64,000 nucleotides of DNA from Pantoea eucrina (lineage in GTDB: Bacteria > Pseudomonadota > Gammaproteobacteria > Enterobacterales > Enterobacteriaceae). A program made the translations under genes and the position numbers. The DNA lies in NCBI RefSeq assembly GCF_002095385.1, contig NZ_MIPP01000013.1, positions 1 to 64,000 of the forward strand, written 5' to 3'. Each line of letters opens with the position of its first letter. The first letter of the stretch is position 1. Below are positions 57,015 to 64,000 of the stretch, one piece after another. A model generated the notes under the pieces. It searched no databases, was not told the origin of the DNA, and saw nothing but the letters and a program-made list of their open reading frames with translations.

Positions 57015-57686
57015 ATGAGCTTAACCGTAGGCATTAAAGACAATCTCGACCCGACGATCCTGAGTTCCGGCTCGGCCGGCACCGGTAACAGCGCACAGGA
57101 GCTGCAGAACCAGTTTCTGAACATGCTGGTGACGCAGATGCAGAACCAGGATCCGACCAATCCGATGGATAACAGCCAGCTCACCACGCAGCTGGCGCAG
57201 ATCAACACCCTGAGCGGGATTGAGAAGCTGAACACCACGCTGGGATCGATTTCCGGCCAGATCAGCACCAGCCAGTCACTGCAGAGCTCAACGCTGATTG
57301 GACATGGCGTGATGGTCAAAGGCGATCAGGTGCTGGTCGGTAAAGGCACCACGACGCCGTTTGGTGTGGAGCTGGGCACGGCGTCAACCGGCACCGGCGT
57401 GACCATCAAAGATGCCAACGGCAACGTGGTGCGTAACATCGATCTGGGCGGCCTGACCGCAGGGGTACACACCTTCTCCTGGGATGGCAAGCTCGATGAC
57501 GGCAGCGTCGCGCCGGATGGCAAATATTCTGTAGCACTCGCCGCCAGCAATGGCAGCACACAGCTGGTGGCACAGCCGCTGAACTACGCCTATGTCAATG
57601 GCGTCAGCACCGTGAACAACACCGCGAAACTGGATCTCGGCACCATGGGCTCCGCGACCCTCGATGAAATTCGTCAGATTCTCTGA
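57015..57686 (+). CDS. flgD: Hook cap / scaffolding protein FlgD
   Basis: Caps the growing hook. 223 residues; FLNMLVTQMQNQDPTNPMDN at ~40-60, then the FLG-D tudor-like and Ig-like domains (GVHTFSWDGKLDDG). GGAGAGATACG precedes the ATG. Confidence 0.96.
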   Translation: MSLTVGIKDNLDPTILSSGSAGTGNSAQELQNQFLNMLVTQMQNQDPTNPMDNSQLTTQLAQINTLSGIEKLNTTLGSISGQISTSQSLQSSTLIGHGVMVKGDQVLVGKGTTTPFGVELGTASTGTGVTIKDANGNVVRNIDLGGLTAGVHTFSWDGKLDDGSVAPDGKYSVALAASNGSTQLVAQPLNYAYVNGVSTVNNTAKLDLGTMGSATLDEIRQIL

Positions 57687-57711
57687 CTAACCCCTTAGCA
57701 GGAGAGATTAC

Positions 57712-58913
57712 ATGTCTTTTTCACAAGCGGTGAGCGGCCTGGGTGCTGCTTCCAGCAACCTTGATGTCATTGGTAACAACATCGCCAACTCCGCCACGGC
57801 GGGCTTTAAGTCGAGCACCATCGCCTTTGCCGATATGTTCGCAGGCTCTAACGTCGGTATGGGAACCAAAGTGGCGGCGGTGATCCAGAACTTCAATGAC
57901 GGCACCACCACCTCAACCAGCCGCGGGCTGGATGTGGCGCTGAGCGGTAACGGCTTCTTCCGTATGACCGACGCCAGCGGCGGCGTGTTCTATTCACGCA
58001 ACGGTCAGTTTACGCTGGATGAGAACCGTAACCTGGTGAACACCCAGGGGATGAAAGTGACCGGCTATCCGGCAAACGGCACCCCGCCAACCATCCAGAA
58101 CGGTGCGAACCCGATTGCGCTGAGCATTCCCACCACGCAGATGTCAGCGCGCGCCACCAGCAGCGCGACGCTGGTGTCTAACCTGAACTCAACCGATGCG
58201 ATCCCGACCGTCACGCCGTTTGATACCAGCAAAGTGGACAGCTATAACGCGAAAAGCACCGTGACCGTGTATGACTCGCAGGGTAACGATCACGCGCTGG
58301 ATCTCTACTACGCCAAGAGCGCGGATAATACCTGGGCGGTGCACGCGATCGACTCTACCACCGGTAAAACCGCCGGTAACTTTACGATGACCTTTGACAC
58401 CAGCGGCAAGCTGACCTCCGCTAACACCATCGGCCTGACCATTGACGGCTCTAACGGCGCCGCAGCGGGCCAGCCGATTGCACTGAGCGTGCTGGGCAGC
58501 CTGCAGCAGAACACCGGCGCGACTAACTTTGGTAACCCGACGCAGGATGGCTATGCGCCTGGCGACCTCACCGGTTACACCATTAACGATGACGGCACCA
58601 TCAGCGGGACTTACTCCAACCGTAAAACCCAGCTGCTGGGTCAGATCGTGCTGGCGAGCTTCTCTAACCCGGAAGGCTGAAGTCAGAAGGGGATAACGTC
58701 TGGTCCGCCTCCAGCTCATCCGGGCAGGCGGCTATCGGTCTGGCCGGTACCGGCACCTACGGCAGCCTGACCTCTGGTGCGCTGGAAGCCTCCAACGTCG
58801 ATCTGAGTAAAGAGCTGGTGAATATGATCGTGGCACAGCGTAACTACCAGGCGAATAGCCAGACCATTAAAACCCAGGATCAGATCCTTAACACCCTGGT
58901 TAACCTTCGTTAA
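57712..58913 (+). pseudogene. flgE: Flagellar hook protein FlgE, frameshifted near its C terminus
   Basis: Subunit of the hook. N-terminal LDVIGNNIANSATAGFKSST is intact, but the frame stops at TGA 58680 after SFSNPEG (322 residues). In the next frame the expected end continues (KSEGDNVWSASS... ELVNMIVAQRNYQANSQTIK ... NLR) to TAA at 58911-58913. Restoring one C in GAAGGC-TGAAG gives the usual PEGLKSEG, so one base is missing at about 58677. The C-terminal D0 helix is needed for hook assembly, so a real lesion would make the cell non-motile. GGAGAG precedes the start. Confidence 0.9.
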
Positions 58914-58933
58914 TACGCTAACGGGATTGCTTT

Positions 58934-59692
58934 ATGGATCACGCAATATATACCGCGATGGGCGCGGCCAGTCAGACGATGGAGCAGCAGTCTGTTACCG
59001 CCAGCAACCTCGCCAATGCTTCGACACCGGGCTTCCGGGCGCAGCTGAATGCGCTGCGCGCGGTGCCGGTCAGCGGCTGGTCTCTGCCAACGCGCACGCT
59101 GGTAGCCGCCTCAACGCCGGGTGCCGATATGACGCAGGGTTCGCTCGACTACACCGAGCGTCCGCTGGATGTAGCGGTACAGCAGGATGGCTGGCTGGCC
59201 GTACGCACCGCGGATGGCAGTGAAGCCTATACCCGTAACGGGAATATGCAGATCAGTCCCACCGGTCAGCTGACCATTCAGGGCAATCCCGTCATGGGTG
59301 ACGGCGGACCGATTGCGGTGCCGCAGGGTGCCCAGCTCACCATCGCGGCAGATGGCTCGATCACCGCACTCAATGCGGGCGATGCGCCTAACGCCACGGT
59401 TCAGCTCGGCCGGCTCAAGCTGGTGCGCGCCACCGGGCAGGAGCTGACGCGCGGTGACGACGGCATGTTTCGCCCCAGCGCGGCGACCCAGGCGCAGCGC
59501 GGTGCTGCGCTGGCTAACGACGCGACGGTGCAGGTGATGCCGGGCGTGCTGGAAGGCAGCAACGTCAAGCCGGTTGAAACCATGGTCGATATGATCGCCA
59601 ACGCCCGACGGTTTGAGATGCAGATGAAAGTGATCTCAAACGTTGATGAAAACGAACAGCGCGCTAATCAGCTGCTCAATATGAGCAGCTAA
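58934..59692 (+). CDS. flgF: Flagellar proximal rod protein FlgF
   Basis: 252 residues; [20 protein letters not shown] at the start and the C-terminal block [20 protein letters not shown] are typical of rod/hook family proteins. Starts 20 bases after the true end of flgE. Confidence 0.97.
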   Translation: MDHAIYTAMGAASQTMEQQSVTASNLANASTPGFRAQLNALRAVPVSGWSLPTRTLVAASTPGADMTQGSLDYTERPLDVAVQQDGWLAVRTADGSEAYTRNGNMQISPTGQLTIQGNPVMGDGGPIAVPQGAQLTIAADGSITALNAGDAPNATVQLGRLKLVRATGQELTRGDDGMFRPSAATQAQRGAALANDATVQVMPGVLEGSNVKPVETMVDMIANARRFEMQMKVISNVDENEQRANQLLNMSS

Positions 59693-59709
59693 GGCGTAAG
59701 GAAAACAGA

Positions 59710-60492
59710 ATGATTCGTTCTTTATGGATCGCGAAAACCGGTCTTGACGCACAGCAAACCAATATGGACGTCATTGCCAACAACCTGGCAAACGTCAGCA
59801 CCAACGGCTTTAAGCGTTCGCGCGCGGTCTTCGAAGATCTGATGTATCAGACGCTGCGTCAGCCTGGTGCGCAATCCTCTGAGCAGACTACGCTGCCGTC
59901 TGGTCTGCAGATCGGTACCGGTGTACGCCCGGTTACCACTGAGCGTCTGCATAACCAGGGCAACCTGTCGCAGACCAGCAACTCAAAAGATGTGGCGGTA
60001 AACGGACAGGGTTATTTTCAGGTGCAGATGCCGGATGGCACCTCTGCCTATACGCGTGATGGCTCTTTCCAGGTGGATCAGAATGGTCAGCTGGTGACCA
60101 ACGCCGGGTTCCCGGTACAGCCGGGTATCACGATCCCGGCAAACGCCACCAGCATCACGATTGCCCGCGACGGTGTGGTTACGGTGACGCAGCAGGGGCA
60201 GGCGCAGCCCGCACAGGTGGGCCAGCTCACGCTGAGCACCTTTATGAACGATGCCGGTCTCGACAGCGTCGGCGAGAACCTCTATCAGGAGACGCAGGCG
60301 TCCGGCGCGCCTACTGAGAGCACGCCTGGTCAGAACGGCGCAGGCCTGCTCTATCAGGGATATGTGGAAACCTCAAACGTCAACGTGGCGGAAGAGCTGG
60401 TGACCATGATCCAGACGCAGCGCGCGTATGAAATTAACAGCAAGGCGATCAGTACCTCCGATCAGATGCTGCAGAAACTCACCCAGCTTTAA
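59710..60492 (+). CDS. flgG: Flagellar distal rod protein FlgG
   Basis: 260 residues, as in E. coli. [20 protein letters not shown] at the N terminus, [20 protein letters not shown] at the C terminus. 17 bases after flgF. Confidence 0.98.
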   Translation: MIRSLWIAKTGLDAQQTNMDVIANNLANVSTNGFKRSRAVFEDLMYQTLRQPGAQSSEQTTLPSGLQIGTGVRPVTTERLHNQGNLSQTSNSKDVAVNGQGYFQVQMPDGTSAYTRDGSFQVDQNGQLVTNAGFPVQPGITIPANATSITIARDGVVTVTQQGQAQPAQVGQLTLSTFMNDAGLDSVGENLYQETQASGAPTESTPGQNGAGLLYQGYVETSNVNVAEELVTMIQTQRAYEINSKAISTSDQMLQKLTQL

Positions 60493-60553
60493 GGCCGGGA
60501 TCGTTGGGCCACTCCGCTGGCCCGATTAAGAACATACAGAAGGTCAGAACTCC

Positions 60554-61264
60554 GTGGCGAAGCAAGCGATTCTCAAGCCTGGTCATTGGTTAGTAGCGAC
60601 GCTGCTACTGACGCTCAACGGTTGTGCGCTGGTGCCGCGCACGCCACTGGTACAAGGGGTAACCACGGCAGAACCTACGCCGTCTGCGCCACCGGTGGTG
60701 AACGGCTCTATTTTTCAGGGCGTTGCGCCGCTGAACTACGGCTACCAGCCGCTGTTTGAGGATCGTCGTCCACGCAATATTGGTGACACGCTGACCATCA
60801 CGCTGCAGGAGAACGTCAGCGCGAGCAAAAGCTCCTCCGCCAGCGCTAACCGCAATGGCAGCAACAGCTTTGGCGTAACCGGCGTGCCGACCGGGCTGGA
60901 AGGCCTGCTGGGCGCAGGCGGTGAGAAAGCCGCACTGAGCGCCGGCGGCAAAAATGATTTTGCAGGTAAAGGGGGCGCCACCGCCAACAACACCTTTACC
61001 GGTACCATCACCGTGACCGTGAATCAGGTGCTCTCTAACGGCAACCTGCGCGTCGTGGGTGAGAAACAGATTGAGATTAATCAGGGCACCGAATTTATTC
61101 GTTTCTCTGGCGTGGTCAATCCGCGCACCATCAGTGCCAGCAACGCCGTGCTCTCTACTCAGGTGGCCGATGCGCGCATTGAGTATGTAGGTAACGGTTA
61201 TATCAATGAGGCGCAGACTATGGGCTGGTTCCAGCGCTTCTTCCTGAACATCTCGCCGATGTAA
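60554..61264 (+). CDS. flgH: Flagellar L-ring lipoprotein FlgH
   Basis: Outer-membrane L-ring. Signal with lipobox LLTLNGC, then [20 protein letters not shown] near residue 73. 236 residues. GTG start at 60554; ribosome site weak (AGAAGGTC 13 bases upstream). Confidence 0.96.
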   Translation: MAKQAILKPGHWLVATLLLTLNGCALVPRTPLVQGVTTAEPTPSAPPVVNGSIFQGVAPLNYGYQPLFEDRRPRNIGDTLTITLQENVSASKSSSASANRNGSNSFGVTGVPTGLEGLLGAGGEKAALSAGGKNDFAGKGGATANNTFTGTITVTVNQVLSNGNLRVVGEKQIEINQGTEFIRFSGVVNPRTISASNAVLSTQVADARIEYVGNGYINEAQTMGWFQRFFLNISPM

Positions 61265-61270
61265 GAGGTC

Positions 61271-62383
61271 ATGATGAAAAAAAGTATTTTGCTGCGCGCG
61301 GGTCTCGGTTTACTGCTCGCTGTCAGCAGTCTGATGGCGCAGGCAGATCGCATTCGCGATTTGACCAGCATCCAGGGCGTGCGCGAAAACCAGCTGATTG
61401 GCTATGGGCTGGTGGTGGGACTGGACGGTACCGGAGATCAGACCACCCAGACACCGTTCACCACCCAGACGGTCAGCAACATGCTCTCCCAGCTGGGGAT
61501 CACCGTGCCGGCTGGCACCAATATGCAGCTGAAAAACGTGGCGGCAGTAATGGTGACAGCGAAGCTGCCTTCGTTTGCCCGTCAGGGACAGACGCTGGAC
61601 GTCGTGGTCTCTTCGCTGGGTAACGCCAAAAGCCTGCGCGGCGGTACGCTGCTGATGACGCCGATGAAAGGGGTGGATAATCAGGTGTATGCGCTGGCGC
61701 AGGGAAATATTCTGGTTGGCGGCGCGGGCGCGTCGGCCGGCGGCAGCAGCGTACAGGTTAACCAGCTTAACGGCGGCCGTATTACCGGCGGTGCCACCGT
61801 TGAACGCGAGCTGCAGAGCAACTTTGGCAGCCAGAACACCATTAACCTGCAGCTGAATAATGAAGATTTCACCATGGCGCAGCGCATTGCGGATGCCATC
61901 AACAGCCGCGGCGTCGGGTCGGCACTGCCGCTGGATGCGCGCACCGTGCAGATCCGCGTCTCACCCAACAACAGCTCTCAGGTGCGGGCGCTGGCGGAGA
62001 TCCAGAACATCGATGTCTCTGTGCCGCTGGAAGATGCCAAAGTGATCGTCAACTCACGCACCGGCACAGTGGTGATGAACCGGGAGGTTACGCTGAACAC
62101 CTGTGCAGTGGCGCAGGGGAATCTGTCGGTGACGGTGAATCAGCAGCAGAACGTCAGTCAGCCTGATACGCCGCTGGCCGGCGGGCAGACGGTGGCGACA
62201 ACGCAGACGCAGATCGATCTGCGGCAGAGCGGTGGCGCACTGCAGCGCGTCAACGCCAGCGCAAATCTGAACAATGTGGTGCGTGCCCTGAATGCGCTGG
62301 GTGCAACGCCGATAGAGCTGATGTCGATTCTGCAATCGATGGAGAGCGCAGGCTGTCTGCGCGCGAAGCTGGAAATCATCTGA
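61271..62383 (+). CDS. flgI: Flagellar P-ring protein FlgI
   Basis: Periplasmic P-ring. Signal peptide ([19 protein letters not shown]), mature start [20 protein letters not shown] and C-terminal [19 protein letters not shown]. 370 residues from 61271; an adjacent ATG at 61274 is equally usable. AAGAGG precedes. Overlaps flgJ by one base. Confidence 0.97.
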   Translation: MMKKSILLRAGLGLLLAVSSLMAQADRIRDLTSIQGVRENQLIGYGLVVGLDGTGDQTTQTPFTTQTVSNMLSQLGITVPAGTNMQLKNVAAVMVTAKLPSFARQGQTLDVVVSSLGNAKSLRGGTLLMTPMKGVDNQVYALAQGNILVGGAGASAGGSSVQVNQLNGGRITGGATVERELQSNFGSQNTINLQLNNEDFTMAQRIADAINSRGVGSALPLDARTVQIRVSPNNSSQVRALAEIQNIDVSVPLEDAKVIVNSRTGTVVMNREVTLNTCAVAQGNLSVTVNQQQNVSQPDTPLAGGQTVATTQTQIDLRQSGGALQRVNASANLNNVVRALNALGATPIELMSILQSMESAGCLRAKLEII

Positions 62384-63330
62384 TGACCGATATGCAATCG
62401 CTGAACAATGCGGCGTATGACAGCCGCTCGCTGAACGAGCTGAAACGCCAGGCCGCTGCCGATCCCAAAGGAAAAGCGCTGCAGGTGGCGAAACAGGTAG
62501 AGGGCATGTTTGTGCAGATGATGCTGAAAAGCATGCGCGACGCGCTGCCGCAGGATGGCGCGCTGAGCAACGACCAGACGCGACTCTACACCTCGCTCTA
62601 CGATCAGCAGATTGCGCAGGATATAGGCAAACGCGGACTGGGTCTGGCTGACACGATTGTCAAACAGATGCAGCCCGCGCAGGCACCGGATGAGCGGGCC
62701 GGCACGCTACCGATGAAGCTGGATAACAGCTTTATCTACAGCAGCAGCAACAGCGTGCCAATGCAGCTGGAACAGATTGTGCGCAAAGCGGTACCGCGTC
62801 TGCCGGTAACGCCTGCGAACCTGCCTTCTGACAGCAGTGAGTTTATCGCCCAGCTGGCGCAGCCGGCGAAACTCGCCAGCCAGCAGAGCGGTATACCGCA
62901 CCACCTGATTCTGGCGCAGGCGGCGCTGGAGTCGGGCTGGGGTCAACGTCAGATCCTGACCCGCGACGGCAAGCCGAGCTATAACGTGTTTGGTATCAAG
63001 GCGAGCGGCGACTGGAAAGGCGAAACCACGGATATCATGACCACCGAGTATGAGGCGGGTGAGGCGAAGAAAGTGCGCGCCAGCTTCCGCGTCTATGGCT
63101 CCTACCTGGAGGCGCTGACCGACTATGTGCGCCTGCTGTCGAAAAATCCGCGCTATGCGGCGGTCACCAGCGCGCCGAGTGCTGAACAGGGCGCGCGCGC
63201 GCTGCAGGCGGCGGGTTACGCTACCGATCCGAAATATGCGCAAAAACTGGTGGGAATGATTCAGCAATTCAAAAACATGGGCGAAAAAGTCGTAAAAGCT
63301 TACGGCCAGGATATCACCGATCTGTTCTGA
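62383..63330 (+). CDS. flgJ: Rod cap and peptidoglycan hydrolase FlgJ
   Basis: N-terminal rod-cap part (QVEGMFVQMMLKSMRDALPQ), C-terminal glucosaminidase domain from ~150 (AQAALESGWGQRQILTRDGK with catalytic Glu, then NVFGIKASGDWKG) that cuts a hole for the rod. 315 residues. Last gene of the flgB operon. Confidence 0.97.
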   Translation: MTDMQSLNNAAYDSRSLNELKRQAAADPKGKALQVAKQVEGMFVQMMLKSMRDALPQDGALSNDQTRLYTSLYDQQIAQDIGKRGLGLADTIVKQMQPAQAPDERAGTLPMKLDNSFIYSSSNSVPMQLEQIVRKAVPRLPVTPANLPSDSSEFIAQLAQPAKLASQQSGIPHHLILAQAALESGWGQRQILTRDGKPSYNVFGIKASGDWKGETTDIMTTEYEAGEAKKVRASFRVYGSYLEALTDYVRLLSKNPRYAAVTSAPSAEQGARALQAAGYATDPKYAQKLVGMIQQFKNMGEKVVKAYGQDITDLF

Positions 63331-63340
63331 CGTCTTAGCC

Positions 63341-63367
63341 TCAAGTTTCCCTTAAGCACGCCGATAA
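63341..63367 (+). promoter_or_regulatory. FliA (sigma-28) promoter of flgK
   Basis: TCAAGTTT-N11-GCCGATAA: the -10 is a perfect match and the -35 differs at one base. It lies 84 bases before flgK. Confidence 0.93.
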
Positions 63368-63450
63368 CCTTCATATGTTGCGGGCGCCTGCCGTCCGCAC
63401 AACTGCACTGATGACTGCCAGCCCGGTTAACGGGAAAGAAAGGAACCGAG

Positions 63451-64000
63451 ATGTCCAGTATAATTAACTCCGCAATGAGCGGGCTGAGCGCCGCACAGGC
63501 CGCATTAAGCACCACCAGTAACAACATCAGTAACTATACAGTGGCGGGCTACTCGCGGCAGACTATTCTGCTGTCGCAGGCTAACAGCACGCTGCAGGGC
63601 AACAGCTATTATGGCAACGGCGTGAATGTCAGCGGTGTACAGCGTGAGTATGATGAGTTCATCACGACGCAGCTGCGTGGCTCCAGCGCCAGCTACAGCG
63701 CGGTCAATACCCAGCATAATCAGATCTCCAATATCGACGATCTGCTCTCTACGTCTACCACCAGCCTCTCAACATCGATTCAGAGCTTTTTTACCAACGT
63801 ACAGAACGTGGTCAGTAACGCCAACGATCCGTCAGCGCGTCAGTCGATGCTGAGTTATGCCCAGGGGCTGGTTAATCAGTTCCAGACCACGTCGCAATAC
63901 CTTAATAACATGCAGACCAGCGTGAATACCGATATCGCTGCCAGCGTCGATCAGGTCAATACCTTTACGCGTCAGATTGCCGACCTCAATACGCAGATTG
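63451..64000 (+). CDS. flgK: Hook-filament junction protein FlgK, cut by the window end
   Basis: First 183 codons of HAP1. MSSIINSAMSGLSAAQAALS and TTSNNISNYTVAGYSRQTIL are the family signature; the frame is open to the last base. AAGGAACCGAG precedes the ATG. Class 3 gene with its own FliA promoter. Confidence 0.97.
   Translation, partial: MSSIINSAMSGLSAAQAALSTTSNNISNYTVAGYSRQTILLSQANSTLQGNSYYGNGVNVSGVQREYDEFITTQLRGSSASYSAVNTQHNQISNIDDLLSTSTTSLSTSIQSFFTNVQNVVSNANDPSARQSMLSYAQGLVNQFQTTSQYLNNMQTSVNTDIAASVDQVNTFTRQIADLNTQI

Noticed and set aside
30590-58680. Dcm-methylation-related base-calling errors as the cause of the frameshifts
   Set aside because: The affected sites are not CCWGG in the repaired form, so that specific artefact is not supported.

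Overview
The window is chromosome of an enteric gamma-proteobacterium of the Erwiniaceae, most likely Pantoea or a close relative. The main grounds are E. coli-like gene blocks (rut operon; sdiA-yecF-uvrY-uvrC-pgsA-glyW-cysT-leuZ; opgGH-yceK-msyB; lpxL, trhO, yceIJ, solA, bssS, dinI, pyrC, yceB, grxB, rimJ, yceH, yceM, murJ, flgNMA, flgBCDEFGHIJK) and an acyl-homoserine-lactone synthase gene directly beside sdiA, an arrangement known from Pantoea and Erwinia but lost in E. coli and Salmonella.

Layout. 0-13.7 kb: glucose-1-phosphatase with an unusual Ala/Lys-rich tail, an aldehyde dehydrogenase, yccJ, wrbA, a DMT exporter, the pyrimidine-degradation operon rutABCDFG (no rutE) with its divergent regulator rutR and a RutR operator, a membrane hydrolase and cycA. 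14-17 kb: an extensin-like LAS-type peptidase, a gene-poor stretch, then the quorum-sensing pair sdiA-phzI with a 20-bp lux box. 17.6-21.2 kb: BarA/UvrY-Csr response regulator, uvrC, pgsA and three tRNA genes (Gly, Cys, Leu). 21.2-24.7 kb: an accessory segment immediately downstream of tRNA-Leu. It carries one large AT-richer gene for a probable secreted toxin or effector (ADP-ribosyltransferase R-S-E signature, then a Cys-x14-His motif with CNF/DNT-like spacing), whose C-terminal tail is out of frame at an A6 run, plus a small lipoprotein gene. 24.8-33 kb: a SulP anion transporter with a possible small RNA or attenuator in its upstream region, a MarR-controlled tripartite efflux operon whose outer-membrane component is frameshifted, two tiny membrane-protein genes, and a frameshifted glycoside-hydrolase-1-like gene that has also lost its acid/base Glu.

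33-55 kb: cell-envelope and housekeeping block: a clsC-type cardiolipin synthase, osmoregulated periplasmic glucan synthesis (opgC, opgGH), lipid A acylation (lpxL), tRNA hydroxylation (trhO), yceI/yceJ, solA, the biofilm regulator bssS, SOS-regulated dinI with a LexA box, pyrC with a PurR box and leader, grxB, rimJ and the lipid II flippase murJ. 55-64 kb: flagellar genes flgN-flgM-flgA on the minus strand and flgBCDEFGHIJ then flgK (cut by the window end) on the plus strand, with FliA (sigma-28) promoters in front of flgM and flgK.

Three otherwise ordinary genes (the efflux lipoprotein, the GH1-like gene and flgE) each carry a one-base loss. This is either real decay or consensus error, and it affects how motility and efflux should be read from this sequence. 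All assignments come from reading the sequence and remembered family features; no database search was run.
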